From the NCBI GenBank assembly GCA_964605575.1, contig CAZSDG010000009.1:1-26815 (forward strand): a DNA stretch of 26,815 nucleotides. The letters are read 5' to 3'. Below are positions 1 to 7,800 of the stretch, piece after piece. The notes beneath the pieces were generated by a model, which had not been told where the DNA came from, did not search any database, and worked only from the letters and a program-made list of their open reading frames with translations. The first letter of the stretch is position 1; each line of letters starts with the position of its first letter. Origin of the DNA: JAAZHN01 sp964605575. Lineage in GTDB: Bacteria > Bacillota_I > Bacilli_A > RF39 > UBA660. The translations under genes were made by a program, and so were the position numbers.

Positions 1-371
1 CTGATATGTACAATATGTTTTATGGCTGTAACAGTCTATCAAGTGTAGATTTAAGTGCGTTTGATACAAGTAAAGTCACAAATATGTCTTATATGTTTTC
101 TGGTTGCAGTGGCTTAATAAGTATAGATCTATCGCCATTAATAACAACGTCAGTAACAAATATGTATAGTATGTATTATGACTGTGGCAGTTTAACTAAT
201 ATTAATTTAAGAAACATGGTTTTTACATCTGTTACTATTTATGGACAAATGTTTTTTGGTATTACCAACGGTATTAATATCGTAGTTAAAGATGCAGCGG
301 CTAAAACGTTTGTAGAGGCAAGTCTTCTTGATTCATACAGAACTGGTAATGTAACAATTTATGTACCATAA
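1..371 (+). CDS. BspA-type leucine-rich-repeat surface protein, C-terminal fragment (5' end outside window)
   Basis: The fragment holds about three copies of a 25-26 residue repeat with the pattern M-x-x-MF-x-x-C-x-x-L-x-x-(I/V)(D/N)L, closing each unit with (S/T)xVTN. This is the BspA/DUF285 (PF03382) surface-protein repeat. The repeats are followed by a C-terminal cap with KDAAAKTFVEA and a short beta-like end, NVTIYVP. The frame is open to the left edge: codon 3-5 is Asp, giving the usual (T)DM junction before the Met at position 6, so that Met is a repeat residue and not the start. Family members are usually secreted adhesins with many repeats. No sortase motif or transmembrane anchor is seen at this C-terminus. 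Family call is firm; partner and attachment are unknown. Confidence 0.85.
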   Translation, partial: DMYNMFYGCNSLSSVDLSAFDTSKVTNMSYMFSGCSGLISIDLSPLITTSVTNMYSMYYDCGSLTNINLRNMVFTSVTIYGQMFFGITNGINIVVKDAAAKTFVEASLLDSYRTGNVTIYVP

Positions 372-388
372 TTGCTTTACACTTATTA

Positions 389-417
389 TTTAATTATTTG
401 TTTAATTATGGTACTAT
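389..417 (+). promoter_or_regulatory. Possible promoter of ezrA
   Basis: An extended -10 (TG at 409-410, one base, TACTAT at 412-417) lies 23 bases before the ezrA start. The matching -35 (TTTAAT, 389-394, 17-bp spacer) is poor, so the call rests on the extended -10. Confidence 0.35.
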
Positions 418-440
418 TAACATAGTAAGGGTGTGTCTTA

Positions 441-2159
441 ATGGGTGACAATTTATATACATTATTAGCCATTACTTATGTAATCGTTGGAATTGGAGCG
501 ATTGTTTTAGCTTTGTATTTAATTAATCGTCATCAAAAGAAGAAGTATCATGAAATCTTGACTAATTTAGAGAGAGATAAAAACTTAATTGTCTCCGCGG
601 CAATCTTGACTGAATTAAATAAAGTTGAAAATTTAATTAACAGTGAAGAGTTAAGAGAAATCCATAATGATTTTCAAAAAAGGTTTTTAGAGATTAAAGA
701 TGTCGATATTCCAAAAATAACAGATGAGTTAATTGAATTAGACGACTTATATGAAGAAAAGAAATATAAAGATTTAGAAAGAAAATTAGCAAAAATTGAA
801 TTAGAAATTGTCTATATTAAAAAAAGATCTAATTTTTTATTAAGGGAAATAAAAGAAATATCTTTAAGTGAAGAAAAAAATCGAGAAACAGTTACTAAAC
901 TTAAGGCTATATATAGGGAAGTTTTTTCTAATTTTAATAAAAATAAAGATTTATATGAATTAGTTGCAAAGCCGATTGAGTTACAATTTGAAACTATCGA
1001 TAAATTATTTAGTGCTTTTGAAATAGCGATGGAAAATAACAGCATTAATGAGCTTGGTAAGATTGTTAAAGCCCTTGATGATACAATTGGTAATTTAAAA
1101 TTAGTTGTTGAAGAGGCCCCTAGTATAATTGTCATGGGCAAAAATTTAATTCCTAAAAAGATCGAAGAAATAAAAAGTATTTACAATCGCTTAAGTAAGA
1201 CTAGTTTTAATTTAGATTATTTAAATTTTGAACATAATGTTAAAGAAGCTGAAAAGAAAATTGCTGATATTTTTGATCGCTTAAAAGTTCTTAATTTAGA
1301 AGATTCAACCTTTGATTTAAAAACAATGATTGAATACTTTGATAGTTTATATAATGATTTTGAAAATGAAAAATTAGCCAAGAAAAATTATGATGATTTA
1401 GCTAGAACTATTGGAGTAAGAACAAGTAAAACAGATAAAGTTTTAAATAATCTAAATAAAAGCATTAATGATTTACAATATAGCTATGATTTAACTGATG
1501 AAGAAGTAAATGTTGTTAATGTCTTAATAGATGATTTAAATGGAATAATTAAAGATTATGATTTAATTATTGAAAGTGGTAGAAGTAAGGCGTTTCCGTA
1601 TTCGAGATTAGCTAAAGAATTAGAGCTTGTTAATGTTAGGTTAGTAAAAATTGAAGATAATTTAGATTATTTATTAAGAACAATTGGTAGTTTAAAAGAT
1701 GACGAAGTAAGAGCTAGGGAGCAATTAGAAGAAATAAAAGGGATTTATAAACAAGCTAAAAGGAAAATAAATAGTTACAAATTGCCACTTATTCCTAAAA
1801 ATTACTACATTGAATTAATTGAAACTGAAGAGGCAATTGCTGAAGTAGTAAAGGAATTAGAATTAAAACCCATTTCAATGAAGACCTTAAATACAAGAGT
1901 TGATACTGCTCGAGATTTGGTATTAAAACTATACATTACAACTAAAGAAACAACGAGAACTGCCTATATGGCTGAAGCTGCGATTGTCTATGGTAACCGT
2001 TATCGAGTAACTAATAAAGAAGTTGAATCTGGCTTAGAAAAATCAGAAAATTTCTTTTTTCGAGGTAACTATAGAGCGGCACTAGAGCACGCTATTAGTG
2101 CGATAAATATTATAGAACCAGGTATTCATAGAAAACTATTAGAAAGATATGAAAAATAA
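441..2159 (+). CDS. ezrA: Septation ring formation regulator EzrA
   Basis: A 572-residue protein with one N-terminal membrane segment (about residues 8-27, N-terminus outside). A long, highly charged, almost entirely helical cytoplasmic part follows, rich in Lys, Glu and Leu. Length and architecture match EzrA of Bacilli (about 560 residues), a spectrin-like membrane protein that binds FtsZ and the division machinery and keeps Z-ring formation to mid-cell. The conserved EzrA end is visible (AEAAIVYGNRYR near residue 512, then a helical repeat with AL-EHAISAINIIEPG). The iscS-thiI-ackA genes a little downstream resemble the order around ezrA in Bacillus, which supports the call. The start at 441 is preceded by AAGGGTGTG and a probable extended -10 promoter. 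The next small gene overlaps its 3' end. Confidence 0.9.
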   Translation: MGDNLYTLLAITYVIVGIGAIVLALYLINRHQKKKYHEILTNLERDKNLIVSAAILTELNKVENLINSEELREIHNDFQKRFLEIKDVDIPKITDELIELDDLYEEKKYKDLERKLAKIELEIVYIKKRSNFLLREIKEISLSEEKNRETVTKLKAIYREVFSNFNKNKDLYELVAKPIELQFETIDKLFSAFEIAMENNSINELGKIVKALDDTIGNLKLVVEEAPSIIVMGKNLIPKKIEEIKSIYNRLSKTSFNLDYLNFEHNVKEAEKKIADIFDRLKVLNLEDSTFDLKTMIEYFDSLYNDFENEKLAKKNYDDLARTIGVRTSKTDKVLNNLNKSINDLQYSYDLTDEEVNVVNVLIDDLNGIIKDYDLIIESGRSKAFPYSRLAKELELVNVRLVKIEDNLDYLLRTIGSLKDDEVRAREQLEEIKGIYKQAKRKINSYKLPLIPKNYYIELIETEEAIAEVVKELELKPISMKTLNTRVDTARDLVLKLYITTKETTRTAYMAEAAIVYGNRYRVTNKEVESGLEKSENFFFRGNYRAALEHAISAINIIEPGIHRKLLERYEK

Positions 2160-2382
2160 GATGCAATTAGGTAGTGTAGTAACATTAGATAATGACATTA
2201 AATATTTAGTTTCTAATATTACAATTTATAATGATATTACTTACTATTTGTTAGTTGATACTAATGAATTAAGTAATTTTATGATTGTCTATCAAACAGA
2301 CTCTGATGAAATTGAAAGTGTTGAAGATCAAAATTTGTTAGAAAGATTAATTTTATTAATGACAAAAGATATGTTAAAATAG
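2149..2382 (+). CDS. Small unrecognised protein, DUF1292-like
   Basis: A 77-residue acidic protein that overlaps the end of ezrA by 11 bases, so it is probably translationally coupled to it. The pattern is a beta-rich front (GSVVTLDNDIKYLVSN, then a Tyr-rich strand), then an acidic EIESVEDQN segment and a C-terminal helix. It recalls the small DUF1292/UPF0473 fold, but sequence identity is too low to assert this. A second in-frame ATG at 2161, directly after the ezrA stop, is an equally good start; neither has a strong Shine-Dalgarno. No signal peptide, cysteine or membrane segment. Function unknown. Confidence 0.6.
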   Translation: MKNKMQLGSVVTLDNDIKYLVSNITIYNDITYYLLVDTNELSNFMIVYQTDSDEIESVEDQNLLERLILLMTKDMLK

Positions 2383-2396
2383 CTCTAGGAGGGTAT

Positions 2397-2765
2397 ATGG
2401 CAAAATATAAAATAAAGAAAACAGATCTTGCAAGATATGAAGACTTATTAACAGAAAAATATTGGTCAATAGAAAATGGTAATGTTCATTATGATGAGGG
2501 TAAATTACAACTTGACTTAGCAACAGAACACCTTAAATATAAAAAATTACACGATAGTATTGATGCTAGAGTCATTGCTGGATTATCGGCTGGAGGAATA
2601 GGCTTAGGATATGGTTTTAAAGCGCCCAAATTAAGTTTATTACTAACTGTTCCTGCTGCGGCTTTACTTGCTAAAAAAATGTATTATCGAGTCCGTATGA
2701 ATATGTATGCGAGATTGACAAGTATTGATAGTAAAGAACACGTATTTAGGAAGGATATTTATTAG
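2397..2765 (+). CDS. Small membrane protein of unknown function
   Basis: 122 residues. It starts MAKYKIKK after a strong AGGAGGG site about four bases before the ATG. A charged N-terminal half of about 58 residues is followed by two closely spaced hydrophobic stretches (about 60-74 and 77-92), which look like a membrane hairpin, and a basic C-terminal tail. No known motif. The gene at 3761 has the same layout and a similar N-terminus (MARYKVKD), which suggests a diverged paralogue. It lies 14 bases after its neighbour, in the ezrA transcription unit. Confidence 0.65.
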   Translation: MAKYKIKKTDLARYEDLLTEKYWSIENGNVHYDEGKLQLDLATEHLKYKKLHDSIDARVIAGLSAGGIGLGYGFKAPKLSLLLTVPAAALLAKKMYYRVRMNMYARLTSIDSKEHVFRKDIY

Positions 2766-2767
2766 CA

Positions 2768-2812
2768 ATGCCAAAAAATAATAAAAATTAACTAATTGGA
2801 TTAATAATATTG
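2768..2812 (+). other. Likely original 5' end of the next gene, broken by an in-frame TAA
   Basis: An ATG at 2768 is in frame with the gene called from 2810 and is preceded by AGGAAGG (2748-2754). Reading from it gives MPKNNKN, a TAA stop at 2789-2791, then LIGLIILILLIVG in the same frame. A short basic head followed at once by a hydrophobic helix is what a membrane-anchored protein should have. The TAA differs by one base from AAA (Lys). The simplest reading is a nonsense mutation or a base error that splits the real start from its anchor. Confidence 0.6.
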
Positions 2813-3709
2813 ATATTATTAATTGTTGGTTATTATTCTCTTAATCATAATAAAACAATTAAAGATGAAAAACCTTATTCTATTAGTCAAAAAGAACCAG
2901 AAAAAGATGATAAATCTAATATAATTGAGATTGATTTTGATGAACACATTAGAAGTGAGAGTCCTAATGTAATTAAGGTTAATGTCAAAGAAAGTATTAT
3001 TAATAATTTAGTATACCCAAAGTATAATCGTTATACAGTTGGTGTTTTGGTTCCTGAATCAAATGTCTTGACTGATACAGGATGGGTATATGATAATATT
3101 GAAGCGAAAAACATGAAAAGAATCGATCAAATGTTTTCAGCTCAATTAGCAATTTCCCAAGATGAATATAAAGATTCGATATTAAATGATCATGGTGTAA
3201 TTGTTTATCCAGAAGCAGTTATTAGAAAAAATTTTGTAAGTATTTTTGGACCAAGTGTTAAGTATTCAAAAGGAGATGTTACAAAATATTATCGATTTTT
3301 TGTTCACAATGATGAGACAAAATATGATAGCCAAGATAATTGTGGAATGATTTCTCAATATGTTGATAAAACAAAAAATTATTACGGTTATACTGATTGT
3401 GGTGGCGATTATACGAATAATGTTCGTTCTAAAGAAGTAATTACAAAAGTTGTTGGAATAAACAATACAATAGAAGTAGATGTAGATTTTATTTATTATA
3501 TTATTTCTGATAAGTATGAATTTTTTAATAAATATCCAAAACTTGATCCAGAAAGGGAAATTATCTCGAAGAGTTTGTTAAGTTCAGATGATTTTCTTCA
3601 AGGTTTTAATGATTTAGTTAACAATGGTCAAATTGGTAAGTATCGATATATATTTAAAAAACAAGCTGATGGAAAATATTATTTTACACAAGGAAAGTTA
3701 CTTGGTTAG
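2810..3709 (+). CDS. Membrane-anchored extracytoplasmic protein of unknown function, start region disrupted
   Basis: 299 residues from a TTG codon. This is probably not the native start: it falls inside a hydrophobic helix and has no ribosome binding site, while a better ATG 42 bases upstream is cut off by an in-frame TAA. The rest looks intact: one N-terminal membrane anchor, a charged linker rich in Lys, Glu and Asp (about 20-60), then a 230-residue mixed domain. That domain has two Cys in an aromatic-rich segment (DNCGM and TDCGG, about 180-200) that could form a disulfide outside the cell. No catalytic motif recognised. It lies between two small membrane-protein genes. It may be a pseudogene, or functional if the stop is a sequence error. 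Confidence 0.6.
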   Translation: MILLIVGYYSLNHNKTIKDEKPYSISQKEPEKDDKSNIIEIDFDEHIRSESPNVIKVNVKESIINNLVYPKYNRYTVGVLVPESNVLTDTGWVYDNIEAKNMKRIDQMFSAQLAISQDEYKDSILNDHGVIVYPEAVIRKNFVSIFGPSVKYSKGDVTKYYRFFVHNDETKYDSQDNCGMISQYVDKTKNYYGYTDCGGDYTNNVRSKEVITKVVGINNTIEVDVDFIYYIISDKYEFFNKYPKLDPEREIISKSLLSSDDFLQGFNDLVNNGQIGKYRYIFKKQADGKYYFTQGKLLG

Positions 3710-3738
3710 TTGACAAACCACTGAAAATGATGTATATT
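3710..3738 (+). promoter_or_regulatory. Strong sigma-A type promoter
   Basis: A perfect -35 TTGACA (3710-3715), a 17-bp spacer and -10 TATATT (3733-3738). It lies directly after the previous stop codon and 22 bases before the ATG at 3761. It is the clearest promoter in the window. Confidence 0.8.
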
Positions 3739-3760
3739 ATCAAACCATTGAGGGGTAAAA

Positions 3761-4195
3761 ATGGCTAGATATAAAGTAAAAGATGTGAATAATTATTTAT
3801 ATTATTCAAATATGGATTTAAAAATTGCTTTTGTTGGCGAAGAGACGAGAGTGTATGAAGAAGATCAACTTTCAGATTTTTTCTTAGCTAAAGCAGAAGG
3901 AGAACTTGTTTCACGTGATAAGCATAATGTAAAAGAAATGGTTTTGTCTTTAGCGCTTTGTGCAGCGTTAGGTGGATACCTTTATTATGTTTATTCGAAT
4001 GAAAGAAATGATTTTTTTGAAAAATATATTCAAACAATTCTTGCTGCACCGTTGCTGGTTTTATCAGGATTAAATTCACTAAGGGAATTAATTCCATATG
4101 TTAAAAAAACCATCGCGATGAATGATTATCTTCGACTTAGCAAATTGTCTGAAAGTCATCGCTTCAAAAGCTATGTAAAAAGAAATTATGAATAA
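3761..4195 (+). CDS. Small membrane protein of unknown function, possible paralogue of the gene at 2397
   Basis: 144 residues, preceded by a TTGAGGGG ribosome binding site (3748-3755). It has the same plan as the gene at 2397: an MA(K/R)YK(I/V)K start, a charged N-terminal domain of about 65 residues, two hydrophobic stretches (about 66-83 and 95-110) and a basic C-terminal tail ending FKSYVKRNYE. Outside the first residues, similarity to the other copy is weak, so paralogy is an inference from layout. It has its own strong promoter and its own terminator, so it can be made alone. No enzymatic motif seen. Confidence 0.65.
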   Translation: MARYKVKDVNNYLYYSNMDLKIAFVGEETRVYEEDQLSDFFLAKAEGELVSRDKHNVKEMVLSLALCAALGGYLYYVYSNERNDFFEKYIQTILAAPLLVLSGLNSLRELIPYVKKTIAMNDYLRLSKLSESHRFKSYVKRNYE

Positions 4196-4198
4196 TAG

Positions 4199-4224
4199 AG
4201 AAAGCAGTTACTGCTTTTTTCTTT
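4199..4224 (+). terminator. Rho-independent terminator after the gene at 3761
   Basis: Stem AAAGCAG (4201-4207), loop TTA, stem CTGCTTT (4211-4217), followed by TTTCTTT. It begins a few bases after the stop codon. Confidence 0.85.
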
Positions 4225-4250
4225 ATCTTCAGGCGAATTCATTATATAAT
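4222..4250 (+). promoter_or_regulatory. Promoter of iscS-thiI
   Basis: A perfect -10 TATAAT (4245-4250) with a weak -35 TTTATC (4222-4227) at 17 bp. The predicted start point falls at about 4257, so the 5' leader would be only about 11 bases, beginning with GGTGAT. Confidence 0.6.
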
Positions 4251-4267
4251 AATAATGGTGATAAAAC

Positions 4268-5398
4268 ATGGTTTATTTAGATTATTCAGCAACTACACCG
4301 ATTAATGTTGATGTTTTGGATTCTTACAATACTGTTAGTAAGGAATTTTTTGGTAATCCAAATTCATTACATAAGTTTGGGGTGAAATCTAAAGAATTAA
4401 TTGAAGAAGCTACCAAACAAATTGCAAATTTATTAAAAATAGATAGCCAAGAGATAGTTTATACCGGTTCAGCTACCGAAGCTAATAATATTGCCGTAAT
4501 AGGTGGTTGTTTATCTAATGAAAAATTAGGTAAACACGTAATTATTTCTAAATTAGAACACCCGGCGATGTATAATATTATTAATCATTTAGAAAAAAAA
4601 GGATATGAGATTGATTATGTTAATAATAATGAAGAAGGATTCATTGATTTTAATCATTTAAGGAGCTTGATTAAACCAACAACAGTTATGGTTAGTATAT
4701 GTGCAGTTAATAGTGAAATTGGTTGTAGGCAGCCTCTAAAGACTATTAGACAAGTAATCAAAAAAGAAAATCCCAAAACGATTTTTCATTCGGATATTAC
4801 TCAAGCAATTGGTAAAGTTAATATTAATTTTAGTGATTTTGATTTAGCTTCATTTTCTGCTCATAAGTTTTATGGTCCATTAGGAATAGGTCTTTTATTT
4901 AAGAGTAACGATATAAAAATCGATCCATTTATTATTGGTAGTGATGAAAAACAAATAATTTCTCATACTCCACATACACCTTTAATTGTTGCTATGTCAA
5001 AAGCCTTAAGAATTTCTTTACATGAATTAAATAAAAAAGAAGAACTTGTTTACAAATTAAATGAAAAAATTAGAGATTCTTTAGTAAAATACGAAAAAAT
5101 AGTAATTAATCATCCTAAAAGTTCTATTCCTCATATATTAAATATTAGTTTACCTGGTTTAAAACCTGAAACAGTTATCCATGCTCTAGCTGAGGAAGAT
5201 ATTTATGTTTCTTCTAATACAGCTTGTTCTAAAGGCAAACCTAGCGCGACAGTATTTCTTTTAACTAAGTCAAGGGAACTAGCAACTTCTTCAATTCGTA
5301 TAAGTTTATCATATTTAACAACTAATGATGAAATAAACAACTTTTTATTTCACTTCGATAAAGTTTATAGAAAATTATCAACATTGGAGGAAAAATGA
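4268..5398 (+). CDS. iscS: Cysteine desulfurase (NifS/IscS family)
   Basis: A PLP enzyme that takes sulfur from L-cysteine as an enzyme persulfide and releases alanine. At 376 residues it has the usual family length. Visible features: N-terminal YLDYSATTP, GNPNSLH near 29-35, His98 in the LEHPA motif that stacks on PLP, the PLP-binding Lys200 in SAHKFYGP, and the sulfur-accepting Cys320 in SSNTACSKG. The TGA stop overlaps the ATG of thiI (ATGA), and thiI's ribosome binding site lies in its last codons. This pairing matches the NifZ-type desulfurase that feeds ThiI in Bacillus, so 4-thiouridine in tRNA is its likely main product. A role in Fe-S assembly cannot be excluded, since no SUF genes are in view. 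Confidence 0.93.
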   Translation: MVYLDYSATTPINVDVLDSYNTVSKEFFGNPNSLHKFGVKSKELIEEATKQIANLLKIDSQEIVYTGSATEANNIAVIGGCLSNEKLGKHVIISKLEHPAMYNIINHLEKKGYEIDYVNNNEEGFIDFNHLRSLIKPTTVMVSICAVNSEIGCRQPLKTIRQVIKKENPKTIFHSDITQAIGKVNINFSDFDLASFSAHKFYGPLGIGLLFKSNDIKIDPFIIGSDEKQIISHTPHTPLIVAMSKALRISLHELNKKEELVYKLNEKIRDSLVKYEKIVINHPKSSIPHILNISLPGLKPETVIHALAEEDIYVSSNTACSKGKPSATVFLLTKSRELATSSIRISLSYLTTNDEINNFLFHFDKVYRKLSTLEEK

Positions 5399-6573
5399 GA
5401 AAGTTATTAGTAATTAAGTATGCAGAATTAAATACCAAGAAGGGTAATATCAATTATTTTTTAAAACTACTTAAACAAAACATCAACAAGAAATTAATTG
5501 ATTATGATTTGGAAATAATTTATAATCAAGCAAGAATGTTTATTATTCCCAAGGAAGAAGATTATGAAAGTGTTATTAATCACTTAAAAAAAATATTCGG
5601 TATCCATGAAATAGTTATTGGTTATGAAATTGAATCTGACATAGAAATAATAAAAAAATCAGTGATTGATTTATTAATCAGTTATGAATTTAATACTTTT
5701 AAAGTTGAAACTAAAAGAAGTAATAAAGATTATCCTCTAAAGAGTCCAGAAATTAGTAAGGTAATTGGGGCCCATATTTTAAAAAATATTTCTAATCTTA
5801 AAGTTGATGTTAATAACCCAGAATTATTAGTTAATATTGAAATAAGAAATAATTTTGCTTATCTTTATTTTGCTGATATTGAAGGTGCGGGTGGATTACC
5901 TGTTGGGACATCTGGTAAAGGGTTATTGATGTTAAGTGGTGGGATTGATTCACCAGTTGCAGGTTACTTAACATTGAAAAGAGGAGTATCTTTAGAAGCT
6001 ATTTATTTTGAAAGTCCTCCTCATACTAGTCAAGAGGCTAAAAACAAAGTTTTAAAATTAAAAGAAATAGTTGAAAAATATGGTAATGATATTAGACTTC
6101 ATGTTATTAATTTAACAGAAATTCAAGAAGCAATTTATAAAAGTATACCTCACGAATACTTAATAACAATTTTAAGAAGAATGATGTATAGAATCGCGGA
6201 AAGAGTAGCTAAACATCAAAAATGTCACATAATTATCAATGGTGAAAGTATTGGTCAAGTAGCTTCGCAGACATTAACAAGTATGCGAGTTGTGGAAAAT
6301 GTTACTAATTTACCAATAATAAGGCCACTTGCTTGTTATGATAAAGCAGAAATAATCAAATTAGCCAAAAAAATTGGCACCTATGAAACAAGTATTTTGC
6401 CATATGAAGATTGTTGTACAATTTTTGTACCAAAGCATCCAGTTATTAATCCAACACTAAGTAATTGTTTAGAATATGAAAAATTAATTGATTACTCGAA
6501 AATGATTGATAAATGTTTAGAAACAAGAGAAGTAATTAGTAAAAAAAATAACAAATTTACAGATATCTTATAG
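5395..6573 (+). CDS. thiI: tRNA 4-thiouridine synthase ThiI
   Basis: ThiI adenylates uridine 8 of tRNA and replaces its oxygen with sulfur handed over by the desulfurase encoded just upstream. In some bacteria it also serves thiazole synthesis. Features in order: an N-terminal ferredoxin-like and THUMP region (about 1-165), a GAGGLPVGTSGKG segment, then the PP-loop ATP-pyrophosphatase motif SGGIDSP (181-187) and the downstream family motif YEDCCTIFVPKHP. At 392 residues it is the short form without the C-terminal rhodanese domain, as in Bacillus, so persulfide must come directly from the desulfurase. The start overlaps the iscS stop and follows a good TTGGAGG site inside iscS. Confidence 0.93.
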   Translation: MRKLLVIKYAELNTKKGNINYFLKLLKQNINKKLIDYDLEIIYNQARMFIIPKEEDYESVINHLKKIFGIHEIVIGYEIESDIEIIKKSVIDLLISYEFNTFKVETKRSNKDYPLKSPEISKVIGAHILKNISNLKVDVNNPELLVNIEIRNNFAYLYFADIEGAGGLPVGTSGKGLLMLSGGIDSPVAGYLTLKRGVSLEAIYFESPPHTSQEAKNKVLKLKEIVEKYGNDIRLHVINLTEIQEAIYKSIPHEYLITILRRMMYRIAERVAKHQKCHIIINGESIGQVASQTLTSMRVVENVTNLPIIRPLACYDKAEIIKLAKKIGTYETSILPYEDCCTIFVPKHPVINPTLSNCLEYEKLIDYSKMIDKCLETREVISKKNNKFTDIL

Positions 6574-6584
6574 TTATTTATGAT
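6556..6584 (+). promoter_or_regulatory. Promoter of ackA
   Basis: TTTACA (6556-6561), a 17-bp spacer and TATGAT (6579-6584). The -35 lies inside the last codons of thiI. It would give ackA and the genes after it their own transcript. Confidence 0.6.
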
Positions 6585-6611
6585 ATAGTAGAAATAGAAA
6601 AGAGTGAGTTT

Positions 6612-7796
6612 ATGAAAATTTTATCAGTAAATGCCGGGAGTTCATCATTAAAGTTTACTTTATTTGAAATGCCTGAAGGTCAAGAGTTAATAAGTGGAAC
6701 CTTTGAAAGAATAGGAATCGATAATTCCCTATATACTATTAAACTTAATGGCGAAAAAATTAAAAAAGAAGTAGAACTAGCTAATCATAGTACAGCAGTT
6801 AAGTATTTAATAGATGAATTATTAAATAATAAGATTATTACTTCTTTAGAGGAATTAGAAGGAATAGGTCATCGTGTAGTTAATGGTGGTAATTATAATC
6901 AAAGTATAATAATTGATGCTGAATTCTTAAAAGAATTCCCAAATTATTTTGAATTAGCTCCTTTACATAATCCTGTTAATATGATTGGTATTGAAGCATT
7001 TCTTAGTTATTTACCAAATACAATGATGACTGCAGTATTTGACACATCGTTTCATCAAACAATGGCTGAAACAGAATATTTATATGCTGTTCCTTATGAA
7101 TGGTATGAAAAATATGGGGTGAGAAAATATGGTTATCATGGAACATCTCATCGCTATGTTGATTTAAAAATTCGTGAAGAGTTAAATAAAAAAGATTTAA
7201 AAGTTATTACTTGTCATTTGGGTAATGGTTCATCAATAACAGCAATTGATTCTCAAGGTAAGTCGATTGATACCTCAATGGGTTTTACCCCTTTAGCAGG
7301 TCTAATAATGGGAACTAGAGCAGGTGATATAGACGCTAGTATAATTCCTTATATTATGAAAAAAGAAAATAAAACTATCGACCAAGTAATGGATGATTTA
7401 AATAAAAAAAGTGGTTTTTTAGGTATTAGTAATGTTAGTAGTGATTCAAGAGATATCGAAGACGGTGCACAAAACGGTAATCAAAAATGTCTTTTAACTC
7501 AAAAAATGTCAGCAAGAAGAATTGCTAATTATATAGCTATGTATAATAATTTATTAGATGATGCTGATGTAATTTGCTTTACTGCAGGTATTGGTGAGAA
7601 TAGTGTTTTAACTCGTCAAGATGTTGTTAATAATCTTAAAAGCTTGGGTGTAAAGATTGATCAAGAAAAAAATAATACTCGTGGTAAATTTACAAAAATA
7701 TCTACAGAAGACTCAAAGATTTTAGTATACATTGTCCCAACTAATGAGGAATTGATGATTGCTAAAGATACTTATGAATTAGTAACTAAGGAATGA
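6612..7796 (+). CDS. ackA: Acetate kinase
   Basis: Makes ATP and acetate from acetyl phosphate and ADP, the last step of acetate fermentation. At 394 residues it is full length. Family signatures are present: NAGSSSLKF at residues 7-15, HRVVNGG, FDTSFHQTM, RKYGYHGTSHRYV, HLGNGSSITAI, the TSMGFTPLAGLIMGTRAGDID segment, and FTAGIGENS near the C-terminus. Start at 6612 follows GAGTGAG. No phosphotransacetylase gene is next to it. The TGA stop is followed four bases later by nrnA, whose ribosome binding site (AAGGA) lies over the ackA stop. Confidence 0.96.
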   Translation: MKILSVNAGSSSLKFTLFEMPEGQELISGTFERIGIDNSLYTIKLNGEKIKKEVELANHSTAVKYLIDELLNNKIITSLEELEGIGHRVVNGGNYNQSIIIDAEFLKEFPNYFELAPLHNPVNMIGIEAFLSYLPNTMMTAVFDTSFHQTMAETEYLYAVPYEWYEKYGVRKYGYHGTSHRYVDLKIREELNKKDLKVITCHLGNGSSITAIDSQGKSIDTSMGFTPLAGLIMGTRAGDIDASIIPYIMKKENKTIDQVMDDLNKKSGFLGISNVSSDSRDIEDGAQNGNQKCLLTQKMSARRIANYIAMYNNLLDDADVICFTAGIGENSVLTRQDVVNNLKSLGVKIDQEKNNTRGKFTKISTEDSKILVYIVPTNEELMIAKDTYELVTKE

Positions 7797-7800
7797 TTAA

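Noticed and set aside
812..1141. Open frame on the minus strand inside ezrA (similar ones at 3888-4097, 15511-15741, 16315-16533, 22113-22295, 24588-24788)
   Set aside because: These lie wholly or almost wholly within confidently assigned genes, lack ribosome binding sites, and have the skewed composition of antisense frames.
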